Of a stretch of 64,000 bases of DNA, positions 1-7,522 are shown piece by piece. Every line of letters begins with the position of its first letter. Positions within the stretch are counted from its first letter, which is position 1. The notes below the pieces were generated by a model. That model was not told the DNA's origin. It was given only the letters and a program-made list of their open reading frames with translations, and ran no database searches. Source of the stretch: a virus; IMG/VR virus record IMGVR_UViG_3300035183_000841, positions 20,710 through 84,709 of that record. The stretch is one strand, 5' to 3'. The position numbers were made by a program, and so were the translations under genes.

Positions 1-12
1 GAGATCTTCTGA

Positions 13-327
13 ATGGCTGAACCTATCGGAGAATACCTATGCAAGAAGTGCGGCAAGATGCCGATAGATAATCCGTCTGCCGTGGTCATCACGTTCCCCG
101 AAGGGCTTAAGATGCCTGTCGCCGAGATAAAGTGCCACGGATGCGGCTCGAAGGTCCGTTCCGAGCTCACTTGGGAGGATGCCATCTTGTTCGATCAGGC
201 GGGCGTCACCGTGAGGGGCTTCTCATTCGTAAGAGGGCCAGCACTCACCCAAGAAGAGATAGATTCATTCATCGCGAACTTCGACCGGGAAGTCGAACGA
301 TTCTTGGATATCTGTAGCCGCAAATGA
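13..327 (+). CDS. Small zinc-ribbon protein
   Basis: This 104-residue protein has two CxxC pairs, C10/C13 and C41/C44, spaced as in a treble-clef or zinc-ribbon fold, followed by an acidic helical C-terminus. Its function is unknown; it could bind nucleic acid or another protein. No clear Shine-Dalgarno precedes the ATG, and too little upstream sequence is visible to judge the promoter. It overlaps the next gene by 4 nt (ATGA), so the two are probably translationally coupled. Many similar tiny CxxC proteins occur in this genome. Confidence 0.7.
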   Translation: MAEPIGEYLCKKCGKMPIDNPSAVVITFPEGLKMPVAEIKCHGCGSKVRSELTWEDAILFDQAGVTVRGFSFVRGPALTQEEIDSFIANFDREVERFLDICSRK

Positions 328-1304
328 TCGACTCCATCGCTATCTACATGGTTCCACCATCACAGGGGCCCGTGGATGGGTACTCCTACGCTGGTCTGAA
401 GATGGTCGAGGCACTGAAAGCACTAGGGTACTCGACCCCATGGCGCGATGATGATGCTCCCGTTTCGATCTCTTTCTGCCAGCCGGAATGGTATTCCCAT
501 GCGCAGTCTCAGTTCCGTATCGGATACACCCCATGGGAATCCACCGTGATACCGAAATGGTGGCCCCAACACATGAACGAGATGGATCTCATCTGGACCA
601 CTTCGAAGTTCTGCAAGGAAGTATTCGAAGACAATGGGGTTACGACCGAGATCCTCGTGGTACCGCACGGGATCGACATCAATGAATTCACACTATCACC
701 TCGCAAGGAGGAAGATACCTTCTATTTCCTCCATATAGGAGAACCGGCGACCAGGAAGGGCGGGCAGATGGTCGTCGATGCGTTCTGCAAGGTCTTCGCC
801 GATGACGATTCGACCAGGCTCATCATCAAGGCGAACGGATGGGCCGAGTGTCGGCTCCGCGAGCCGTTCGGGCCGGTCGATACTCACCCGAGGATAGAAC
901 TGATAAAGGAACTTCTGAACATCCACGAGTTAAACGCCCTTTACCACCGCTGCCATGCGCTGATCTACCCATCGAACGGAGAAGGGTTCGGACTTATCCC
1001 GTTCCAGGCCATCGCCACCGGTATGCCGACGGCAGCGGTCGTATGGGGGGGCATAGCGGAGTTCGGCGAGTACTGCATCCCTATCGATTACAAGGTGGGG
1101 TCATCCGGCCACAGCTACCATCTCGGCGATTGGGCGCATCCAGACTTCGACAGCCTCTGCGAGGTGATGTATGATATCCGGCACCGGTACTCAGACTATG
1201 CAAGGGATGCCTACGATAACGCATTGGACGTTAGGAGGGAGTGGCAGTGGAAAGATATCATAGAGAACGCATTGAACATCAGTCTTTCTAAAGGCAAATC
1301 CTGA
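324..1304 (+). CDS. Glycosyltransferase, GT-B fold (GT4-like)
   Basis: The 326-residue protein has the features of a retaining GT4-type transferase. These are an N-terminal Rossmann half, a linker with VVPHGID, a FLHIGEPATRKGG segment, and the C-terminal nucleotide-sugar motif EGFGLIPFQAIATGMP. In that motif the usual second Glu of the EX7E signature is Gln. It probably moves a sugar from a nucleotide donor to an unknown acceptor. A sugar aminotransferase, a GNAT enzyme and a GT2 transferase lie within 5 kb, so the group may build and attach a modified sugar to virion protein, DNA or host surface. The start codon overlaps the preceding stop. Confidence 0.85.
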   Translation: MIDSIAIYMVPPSQGPVDGYSYAGLKMVEALKALGYSTPWRDDDAPVSISFCQPEWYSHAQSQFRIGYTPWESTVIPKWWPQHMNEMDLIWTTSKFCKEVFEDNGVTTEILVVPHGIDINEFTLSPRKEEDTFYFLHIGEPATRKGGQMVVDAFCKVFADDDSTRLIIKANGWAECRLREPFGPVDTHPRIELIKELLNIHELNALYHRCHALIYPSNGEGFGLIPFQAIATGMPTAAVVWGGIAEFGEYCIPIDYKVGSSGHSYHLGDWAHPDFDSLCEVMYDIRHRYSDYARDAYDNALDVRREWQWKDIIENALNISLSKGKS

Positions 1305-1336
1305 CCCCCTCAGGGGACGGGAGTATACTTTCCCTC
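1301..1336 (+). promoter_or_regulatory. Putative promoter of the nucleotide reductase gene
   Basis: A TATACT -10 box lies at 1324-1329 inside the palindrome AGTATACT, in an otherwise non-coding 74-nt gap. The -35 region (about 1301-1306) is poor. A small CCCC/GGGG hairpin precedes it and may end transcription of the glycosyltransferase gene. The same TATACT hexamer recurs at 12443 and 13033. The call rests on sequence only. Confidence 0.45.
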
Positions 1337-1378
1337 ATCTTCGGTTGATTCGAGTAAACCATTCAGGAGGTGCTTCAG

Positions 1379-4132
1379 TTGTCTTCACCGCAACTTACGG
1401 AACAAGCTATCAGGGTATTGGAGGAGAGGTATTTCGATAAGGACGAGAACGGGAACATCATCGAGGATTGGGAAGGTCTTTCACGAAGGGTCGCCAGAGC
1501 TATAGCTTCTATCGAGTCCAGGTACGGGGTTGACCCGAGGCCGTGGGAGGAGTCGTTCTTCGACGCGATCTACAACCTCCGTTTCGTGCCGAACAGCCCA
1601 ACACTGTTCAATGCTGGATCGCGTGGCGGGCTCGGGCTGCTGAGCGCCTGCTTCGTTCAGGTGCCCGACGATTCACTTGACTCTATCATGTTGCATGCTT
1701 GGCGTTCGGCGAAGCTGTTCCAGGCTGGCGCTGGAGTAGGGTATAACTTCTCCAACCTGCGGGAAGAAGGGGCCATGGTCCGTTCTTCCATGCGTCCATC
1801 CTCTGGAGCGATCTCCTTCATGTACCACATCTTCAACTCCATCGGCGAGGTCGTGAAGCAGGGCGGTCGTCGGCGCGCAGCGATGATGGGTCTTCTGAAC
1901 GATGACCACCCAGAGATCGAGAGGTTCGTCACGTTCAAGAATCATGAATCTTCACTTACGAACTTCAACATCTCGGTGTTCGCCTCCAACCGGTTCATGG
2001 AATCCGTTGAGAAGAACAAGCCGTGGCACCTCCTGGGTAGAACCAGCGGCAACGTTGTGAAGACCATCTCTGCGAAGGCGCTGATGGAGCAGATCGCCGA
2101 GAACAACTGGAAGATGGCCGAACCCGGGATGATCTGGCGCGACGCCATCAACCGGTACAACCCACTAGCTCATCTCGGCGAGAAGTATCAGATCAACGCG
2201 GTGAATCCATGCGTCAGTGGAGACACCCGCATCCTGACCTCCCATGGTTATGTGCCGATACGTTCGGTGGTGGGGACCAAGGTGGAGGTCTGGAACGGCC
2301 AGCAGTGGTCGAAGGTTACCCCTAAGGTGACGGGTAGGAACCAGGACATGCTGAAGGTCACGCTGAGCGACGGCTCCCAGCTGCGATGCACCCTGTACCA
2401 CGGGTTCCACATCTGGGATGAGTCTCGTCCGTTCAGCCGGAGCACCCCGGTCCTGGTGGAGGCCAAAGACCTCCGTCCGGGCATGAAGCTGTGGAAGTAC
2501 CAGATGCCCGTCATCGTAGAGGGCGAAGAGGTCGATACATCCGTCGCCTACACCCAGGGCGTGTACGCCGGGGACGGCTATCTCGCTAAGGATCGGCAAC
2601 AGCCGTGGGTGTACCTGTACGGGGAGAAGACGAACCTGCTGGACGGGATGGTGTACAGGTACCAGCACACTTCCGATAAATCACGCAGGGTAGAGGTCTG
2701 CCTCGATAGGGATGTGATCAAGGAGAAGACCTTCGTACCGTTCAACTGGTCTCTCGACGCCAGGTTGGCATGGCTTGCTGGGCTGATCGATACCGACGGG
2801 ACCATCACTCGAGATGGGAGCATCCAGATCGGAAGCATCAACAAGGAGTTCCTTGATGAAGTGAGGCTGATGCTTACCACGATGGGTGTTCGGGCTAAGG
2901 TGACGTTCATGCGTTCCGGCGGTCCTCGTCGGATGCCCGATGGTCATGGGGGGACGAAGGAGTACGAGACCAAAGACTGCTACCGTTTGATCATCGCGGG
3001 GTCTGATGTCGTCACCCTCCGCCAGTACGGGCTCAGCGACTTCCTCCGCAGGGTGGACGTGCGGAACGTCTCCTGCAACCGCAGCGCCACCCAGTTCGTC
3101 CGCGTCGTCTCCGTAGAGCCGGATGGATTCGAGGAGGAAGTGTTCTGCTTCAATGAGCCGATCAATCACACCGGCACGTTCAACGGAATAGTCACGGCGC
3201 AGTGCTCCGAAGCTACCCTTCTCAATTTCGGCAATTGCTGTTTGGGGAGCATCAACCTCGTGAAACACTTGCATGGCAAGGAGATCGACTGGGATGCGCT
3301 TGAAGCGACCACCCGTCTCGCCGTGCGGTTCCTCGATGATGTCATCGACGCCGACAACCATGTCGCGCCGGAGTTCGAGAAGGCCGCGAAGGATGTGCGC
3401 CGTATCGGCATCGGCGTAACCGGTTTCGCAGATGTGCTCGTGATGATGGATATCGTCTACGGCTCCGAATCCTCGTTCCGGGTGGCTCATGAGGTAGCTT
3501 CGTTCCTGAACCGGATCGCCGTTGATGAGTCGAGCAAGATCGCGATGGAGAAAGGACCGTATCCGCTGTGGGACAAGAGCCTTCACAAGGACATGGGGCT
3601 CGTCCTTCGGAACATCTCGCTCCTTTCCATCGCACCAGAGGGTTCGAGGTCCATCATCACCAACACCTCGCCTTCGATAGAGCCGAACTTCGGCAGGGTT
3701 ATAGTGAGGACCAACAAGGGGATCGGATCAGGAACGTTCCCCCATCCGCTCGCATCGAACCCGGCGTTCCGGACGACCTACGAGGTCCCGTTCTGGGCGC
3801 ACATCAAGATGCAGTCCGTGTGGCAGAACGCGATGAACGAGAATATGGTCGGTCAGGCGATAAGCAAGACGAACAACGCGCCGAAAGACATAAGTCCTGA
3901 CGAAATGGCAGAAGCGTATCTCGAGGCATGGCGGATCGGATGCAAAGGGCTCACCGTGTATCGGGACACCAGTCGAGATGCGGTTTATTACGAGCATAAG
4001 GATGATGAAGTCCGGGACGAACACGGCAGGCTCGTGCTAGAATGCGCTACCGGTGTATGTGACATAGGTATGGCGAAGCCTCCTGTAAGGGCATTCAAGG
4101 AGCACGATGACGCAAAGGTATTACGGGGATGA
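1379..4132 (+). CDS. nrdJ: Class II (B12-dependent) ribonucleotide reductase with intein
   Basis: The enzyme reduces ribonucleotides to deoxyribonucleotides for phage DNA synthesis. Recognisable parts are NSPTLFNAG, LSACFV (C91, first redox Cys), IGVTGFAD, SIAPEGSRSIITNTSP and a C-terminal GLTVYRDTSR followed by a CX4C pair, the arrangement of adenosylcobalamin-dependent NrdJ enzymes. The reading frame includes a 331-residue intein (residues 278-608) placed directly before the cysteine of NPCSE, the thiyl-radical site. The spliced enzyme would be about 586 residues. I chose TTG at 1379 because AGGAGG (1365-1370) gives 8-nt spacing; an in-frame GTG at 1370 overlaps that ribosome site. No cobalamin riboswitch is evident upstream. 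The 3' end overlaps the GNAT gene. Confidence 0.92.
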   Translation: MSSPQLTEQAIRVLEERYFDKDENGNIIEDWEGLSRRVARAIASIESRYGVDPRPWEESFFDAIYNLRFVPNSPTLFNAGSRGGLGLLSACFVQVPDDSLDSIMLHAWRSAKLFQAGAGVGYNFSNLREEGAMVRSSMRPSSGAISFMYHIFNSIGEVVKQGGRRRAAMMGLLNDDHPEIERFVTFKNHESSLTNFNISVFASNRFMESVEKNKPWHLLGRTSGNVVKTISAKALMEQIAENNWKMAEPGMIWRDAINRYNPLAHLGEKYQINAVNPCVSGDTRILTSHGYVPIRSVVGTKVEVWNGQQWSKVTPKVTGRNQDMLKVTLSDGSQLRCTLYHGFHIWDESRPFSRSTPVLVEAKDLRPGMKLWKYQMPVIVEGEEVDTSVAYTQGVYAGDGYLAKDRQQPWVYLYGEKTNLLDGMVYRYQHTSDKSRRVEVCLDRDVIKEKTFVPFNWSLDARLAWLAGLIDTDGTITRDGSIQIGSINKEFLDEVRLMLTTMGVRAKVTFMRSGGPRRMPDGHGGTKEYETKDCYRLIIAGSDVVTLRQYGLSDFLRRVDVRNVSCNRSATQFVRVVSVEPDGFEEEVFCFNEPINHTGTFNGIVTAQCSEATLLNFGNCCLGSINLVKHLHGKEIDWDALEATTRLAVRFLDDVIDADNHVAPEFEKAAKDVRRIGIGVTGFADVLVMMDIVYGSESSFRVAHEVASFLNRIAVDESSKIAMEKGPYPLWDKSLHKDMGLVLRNISLLSIAPEGSRSIITNTSPSIEPNFGRVIVRTNKGIGSGTFPHPLASNPAFRTTYEVPFWAHIKMQSVWQNAMNENMVGQAISKTNNAPKDISPDEMAEAYLEAWRIGCKGLTVYRDTSRDAVYYEHKDDEVRDEHGRLVLECATGVCDIGMAKPPVRAFKEHDDAKVLRG
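2210..3202 (+). other. Intein in NrdJ, with LAGLIDADG endonuclease
   Basis: The 331-residue in-frame insertion begins with Cys (CVSGDTRIL, block A) and ends GTFNGIVTAQ before the +1 Cys. It therefore ends in Gln rather than Asn, with no penultimate His. Blocks YTQGVYAGDGY and WLAGLIDTDGT are the two motifs of a dodecapeptide homing endonuclease. Gln-ended inteins are known in some ribonucleotide reductases and can splice. The insertion separates NP from CSE of the active site, so the unspliced enzyme should be inactive. Both endonuclease acidic residues are present, so the intein may still be mobile. Confidence 0.93.
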
Positions 4133-4655
4133 GACGTATTGGTTCCGCCCTGTAGAGGAATCTGACCTCGAAGTACTGACAGAGCATAGGAACGACTTCG
4201 AGACTTGGACCAAGCTAACATCGCCCCTGCCCGTGATGGCTCATCGGCAGGCCAGATGGCTCGAGTCTTTAGGCCATGAAAATATGTATTTCATAGGCCA
4301 CTACAGAGAGGACGGCATGAGCCTGCTTCGGCTCACCGATATCGACTGGGCGAACCGTCATGCCGCCGTAGGGCTGGATGTGTTCAAGCCGTACCGTGGG
4401 TTCGGCCACGCGAAACCACTCTTCGCCCTGCTCTGTAGGTATGCCATACGGGAACTGGGGATGCACAGGCTATGGCTCTTGGTGCTCGAAGACAACATCG
4501 CCGCCCAACGGGTCTATCGTTCGGTGAACTTCATTGAGGAGGGACGGTTCAGACAGCACATATTCAGGCACGGGAAGTTCAAGGATTACGTATTGATGGG
4601 AGTATTGGAGGAAGAATTCGATGATTCAGCAATTCAAAGTTCATATGAATCCTGA
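4107..4655 (+). CDS. GNAT-family N-acetyltransferase
   Basis: This 182-residue protein resembles RimJ/PseH-type acetyltransferases. It has an N-terminal FRPVEESDLEVL strand-helix, a central GLDVFKPYRGFGHAK acetyl-CoA loop, and the C-terminal LLVLEDNIAAQRVYRSVNFIEEG segment typical of the family. It probably acetylates an amino-sugar or a protein amino group using acetyl-CoA. The adjacent DegT aminotransferase overlaps it by 35 nt, which suggests that the two act on the same amino-sugar, as in bacterial PseH/PseC-type pathways. The acceptor is an inference. The gene begins inside the end of nrdJ. Confidence 0.85.
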   Translation: MTQRYYGDETYWFRPVEESDLEVLTEHRNDFETWTKLTSPLPVMAHRQARWLESLGHENMYFIGHYREDGMSLLRLTDIDWANRHAAVGLDVFKPYRGFGHAKPLFALLCRYAIRELGMHRLWLLVLEDNIAAQRVYRSVNFIEEGRFRQHIFRHGKFKDYVLMGVLEEEFDDSAIQSSYES

Positions 4656-5733
4656 GGCCGTCAACAAGGTGAGAACCGTTCTCGGTTCCGGCTACATCGG
4701 CCAGGGATCCCGCGTCGAGGAGTTCGAGGAGCGGCTGAAGGAGAAGCTTGGTTTCAGTTATGGGGTAACGGTGAACTCAGGGACGGCCGCACTCACGCTC
4801 GCGCTCCGATTGATCGGGGTCGGGCCGGGGGATTCGGTGGTGAGCACCCCGATGACCTGTTTGGCTACCAATGCCGCTATCACGCTCACCGGGGCAGACA
4901 TCGTATGGGCTGATATCGATAAGTACGGCAACATCGATCCCGAGTCGGTAAGTGAGTCGATAAGGCCGAACACGAAAGCGGTCATGGCTGTCGACTGGGG
5001 TGGTATCCCTTGCGACTTCGATGCGCTTCGGAAGGCGATCGATGCAGCTCCGGCGAGAGGCACCCACGATATCCCGATCATCCAGGATGCTGCCCACGCC
5101 TTCGGTGCGACGTACCATGGCCGTCCCGTCGCTGCATGCGCCGACTACACCGCCTTCTCTTTCCAAGCCATCAAGCACCTCACCACCGGTGATGGGGGGT
5201 TGCTCGTCGTCCCCGCGTCCCAGTACAAACGGGCTAAGCTGCTCAGGTGGTACGGACTCGATCGCACTTCCGGGGACAGGATGCGATGCCTCCAGAACGT
5301 CTATGAGATCGGCGATAAAATGCACATGAACGATATCGCCGCCGCGATAGGGCTCGGAAATCTCGAGTCCGTCGATGAGGTCGTGGCCAAACACCGCGAG
5401 AACGCCAGGTACTACAACGACATCTTCTCGCTCTACGGCGGACTGGTGGAAGTCCCACCAGGTGACGTAGATCCCTCTTACTGGATATACACCATCCACG
5501 TACCGGAACCAGCGGATTTCGAGCAGTTCATGTTCCACAACGGCGTCTCGGTATCGAGAGTACACAACCGGAATGACAACTACACCGCCTTCGAAGCATA
5601 CTGGAAGCCGCTGCCGAACCTAGATAAGTGGTTCTCCACCATGACCTGTATCCCCGTCGGGTGGTGGCTGACCGTCGAGGACCGTAGTCGAATCACTGAG
5701 CTGGTTATCCGCTACATCACTCCGAGCTGGTGA
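4621..5733 (+). CDS. DegT/DnrJ/EryC1-type PLP sugar aminotransferase
   Basis: This is a fold-type I PLP aminotransferase of 370 residues. The motif TVNSGTAALTLALRL binds the cofactor phosphate, VDWGGIPCD follows, IIQDAAHAFGATY carries the PLP-binding Asp, and SFQAIKHLTTGDGG holds the Schiff-base lysine (K185). Members transfer an amino group to a keto-sugar bound to a nucleotide. A GGAGG-like site precedes the ATG. Together with the acetyltransferase just upstream and two glycosyltransferases nearby, it points to synthesis and attachment of an N-acetylated amino-sugar. The sugar and its target are unknown. Confidence 0.9.
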   Translation: MIQQFKVHMNPEAVNKVRTVLGSGYIGQGSRVEEFEERLKEKLGFSYGVTVNSGTAALTLALRLIGVGPGDSVVSTPMTCLATNAAITLTGADIVWADIDKYGNIDPESVSESIRPNTKAVMAVDWGGIPCDFDALRKAIDAAPARGTHDIPIIQDAAHAFGATYHGRPVAACADYTAFSFQAIKHLTTGDGGLLVVPASQYKRAKLLRWYGLDRTSGDRMRCLQNVYEIGDKMHMNDIAAAIGLGNLESVDEVVAKHRENARYYNDIFSLYGGLVEVPPGDVDPSYWIYTIHVPEPADFEQFMFHNGVSVSRVHNRNDNYTAFEAYWKPLPNLDKWFSTMTCIPVGWWLTVEDRSRITELVIRYITPSW

Positions 5734-5734
5734 T

Positions 5735-6190
5735 ATGAAAACCAGGTTCGTCGATAAACTCATCGGTATGGCTTCGTCTGTGGACGGGCGGTACCGTCTT
5801 GCAGCTATGGTCTATGACGACAAACACAACCCGATATCGTTCGGGACAAACTCCTATGTGAAGACCCATCCCGTCCAAGCGGCGCTGACCGGAGCGCAGA
5901 AGATCTTCATCCATGCTGAGATACAGGCACTGCTTCGAGCTTCCGGGAGACAAAGTAGAGGCATCTTGGTCGTGCGTGTGAACAAACATGGGCTTGCCAT
6001 GGCGAGGCCGTGTCGTGCCTGTTATTGGGCCATCATCGTTTCTGGGCTAAGTGAGATTATGTATTCAGATGAAACTGGTTCTATCATGAAAGAGTATGTC
6101 GATAGACCTGATGAGATTCAAGGTAGGATTCGTATGTTTAACGGTCGGCCATTGGGATCTCATGTACGACCACATGAGGAGTTTGTATGA
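5735..6190 (+). CDS. Cytidine/deoxycytidylate deaminase-like protein
   Basis: The 151-residue protein has the zinc site of the cytidine deaminase superfamily: HAE at residues 60-62 and PCRAC at 92-96. The Glu would be the proton shuttle. The second motif lacks the usual two-residue PCxxC context of dCMP deaminases but keeps both cysteines. A second, clearer dCMP deaminase lies at 48789, so this copy may act on another base, nucleoside or RNA. It follows the aminotransferase by 1 nt, and its end overlaps the GT2 gene by 95 nt. Confidence 0.75.
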   Translation: MKTRFVDKLIGMASSVDGRYRLAAMVYDDKHNPISFGTNSYVKTHPVQAALTGAQKIFIHAEIQALLRASGRQSRGILVVRVNKHGLAMARPCRACYWAIIVSGLSEIMYSDETGSIMKEYVDRPDEIQGRIRMFNGRPLGSHVRPHEEFV

Positions 6191-6752
6191 GTGCTGGCCC
6201 CATCCAAACAAAGAGGTTTACATCGTACCGAATCTCGACTTCCGGTTATCTGTTTCCGGCGCACTTAACAAGGGCTTCCGTTGGGCCTTGCGGGATGGAT
6301 GCGACTACATCGTCTACGCCGCTGACGATGTGATCATCAAGGGTGACGACATCGAGCGGCTCCTCACGACGCTGATAGAGGAGGATAAGTGGGTCGTCTC
6401 CCTACAGCTCGGTGGGCTTGCGTTCTTCGCTATCAATCCGGTTGTCTTCGATGAAGTGGGATACTGGGATGAAGGGTTCTACCCGGCGTACTTCGAAGAT
6501 AACGATTGGTACTACCGCATCAAACTGAAAGACCCGAACAGGTACAAAGAGATACCCGGCCAATCGGTCCATCTAGAGAGTGTCACCTTGAAGCGGATGA
6601 GCCCGCATGAAGTGGAGAAGCATCATATCAATTTCCGCCGTAACCGAGACAGGTACATCGCCAAGTGGGGCGGAGAGCCTTACCATGAGACGTTCACCGT
6701 TCCATGGAACGGCGCGGAACCACCTGGTTGGGCGGTAGGAGATACAGCATGA
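6096..6752 (+). CDS. Glycosyltransferase, GT-A fold (GT2-like)
   Basis: The 218-residue protein has the GT-A elements VGFVCLTVGHW near the start, the metal-binding YIVYAADDVIIKGDD (DXD-like) in the middle, and YFEDNDWYYR, the acceptor/catalytic segment of GT2 enzymes. It likely transfers a sugar from a nucleotide donor. Two starts are possible, ATG at 6096 or ATG at 6111; neither has a good ribosome site, and 6096 gives a 95-nt overlap with the deaminase gene. It probably belongs to the same sugar-modification set as the GT4, DegT and GNAT genes. Confidence 0.8.
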   Translation: MSIDLMRFKVGFVCLTVGHWDLMYDHMRSLYECWPHPNKEVYIVPNLDFRLSVSGALNKGFRWALRDGCDYIVYAADDVIIKGDDIERLLTTLIEEDKWVVSLQLGGLAFFAINPVVFDEVGYWDEGFYPAYFEDNDWYYRIKLKDPNRYKEIPGQSVHLESVTLKRMSPHEVEKHHINFRRNRDRYIAKWGGEPYHETFTVPWNGAEPPGWAVGDTA

Positions 6753-7120
6753 TTAACGATCAGGAACGTGCATTCATACGCCGCATCAACAGAACTCGAC
6801 TATTGCATGGCCTCCCGAGACTGAAGCACGCACCGGACCAGGTATTCATCAACGCTCAGAGGCATAGCAAGAAGATGCTCGCGGAGAACCGTTTGTACCA
6901 CAGCGACCCGCTCTCGACCGCCGTTGAAGGTGTGGACGTATGGAAAGTCGCGAGGGAGAACGTAGGTGTCGGCCTGTCTGTTCGGTCATTGCACAGGGCA
7001 TTCATGGCATCTGAATACCATCGCCAGAACATCCTCGCTCGTGACGTGAGCAAGGTTGCCGTCGGCATCGCCTTCGGTGACGAAGGGCAACTTTGGGTTA
7101 CGGTCATCCTGTATGGATGA
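6749..7120 (+). CDS. CAP/SCP-domain protein (YkwD-like)
   Basis: The 123-residue protein matches the CAP (SCP/PR-1) fold. HSKKMLAENRLYHSDP carries the first His, ARENVG is the HENV-like segment with Glu, and SEYHRQNILARDVSKVAVGI is the final signature. No signal peptide is seen. The function of phage CAP proteins is not known; related bacterial proteins are secreted. The start ATG at 6749 overlaps the preceding stop (ATGA) and has GGAG 8 nt upstream, so it is preferred over the longer frame from 6704. Confidence 0.75.
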   Translation: MINDQERAFIRRINRTRLLHGLPRLKHAPDQVFINAQRHSKKMLAENRLYHSDPLSTAVEGVDVWKVARENVGVGLSVRSLHRAFMASEYHRQNILARDVSKVAVGIAFGDEGQLWVTVILYG

Positions 7121-7152
7121 TTAGCCGATTTCTGGCTAAATCTTGCCTTTTT
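7121..7152 (+). terminator. Putative terminator after the sugar/CAP cluster
   Basis: TTAGCC (7121-7126) pairs with GGCTAA (7134-7139) around a 7-nt loop, followed by a short T-rich run near 7147-7151. The stem is modest and directly follows the CAP gene stop. The rest of the 84-nt gap is AT-rich and shows no convincing promoter. Confidence 0.45.
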
Positions 7153-7204
7153 CATCGAGAAACACTACGATTTCATCAGAAAATTCCTAAAAATGGAGTG
7201 ATTT

Positions 7205-7522
7205 ATGTCGAAATTATGGGTTCCACCCAACCAGACCTTCATCTGCTTATGGCTCGATGAGAACGGCAGATATGTGGTCAACGAAGATGGTGAGTTCCTC
7301 TGTGCGGAGTCCAAACGGATGGGTGATCCAGAGGTCGAGAAGAACATGAGGGCCGCTGCCAGGTACTACGGCATCGAAGGCGGTCAGCCGGTGTGGCGGC
7401 GCGGTCGGAAGGTCACGCATATGGAGTATGACACCCAGATGGAGCGACTCCTGGCCGGGCAGATCCCCGATGAGCGCGAGGCCATCGAAGCCGCAAAGGA
7501 GATTATGAAGGATGATGGATGA
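7205..7522 (+). CDS. Hypothetical protein upstream of portal
   Basis: This 105-residue protein is not recognised. It has an aromatic N-terminus (LWVPPNQTFICLWLDENGRYVV) and a charged helical C-terminus. TGGAG lies 7 nt before the ATG. It overlaps the portal gene by 11 nt, so it is probably cotranslated with it and may be a small head or packaging accessory; that role is inference from position. Confidence 0.65.
   Translation: MSKLWVPPNQTFICLWLDENGRYVVNEDGEFLCAESKRMGDPEVEKNMRAAARYYGIEGGQPVWRRGRKVTHMEYDTQMERLLAGQIPDEREAIEAAKEIMKDDG

Noticed and set aside
1305-1378. Cobalamin riboswitch before the B12-dependent reductase
   Set aside because: The gap is only 74 nt and lacks the B12-box sequence and the needed multi-stem length.
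2681-3586. 301-codon minus-strand frame
   Set aside because: It is antisense to the intein and C-terminal half of the nucleotide reductase, with no recognisable domain.
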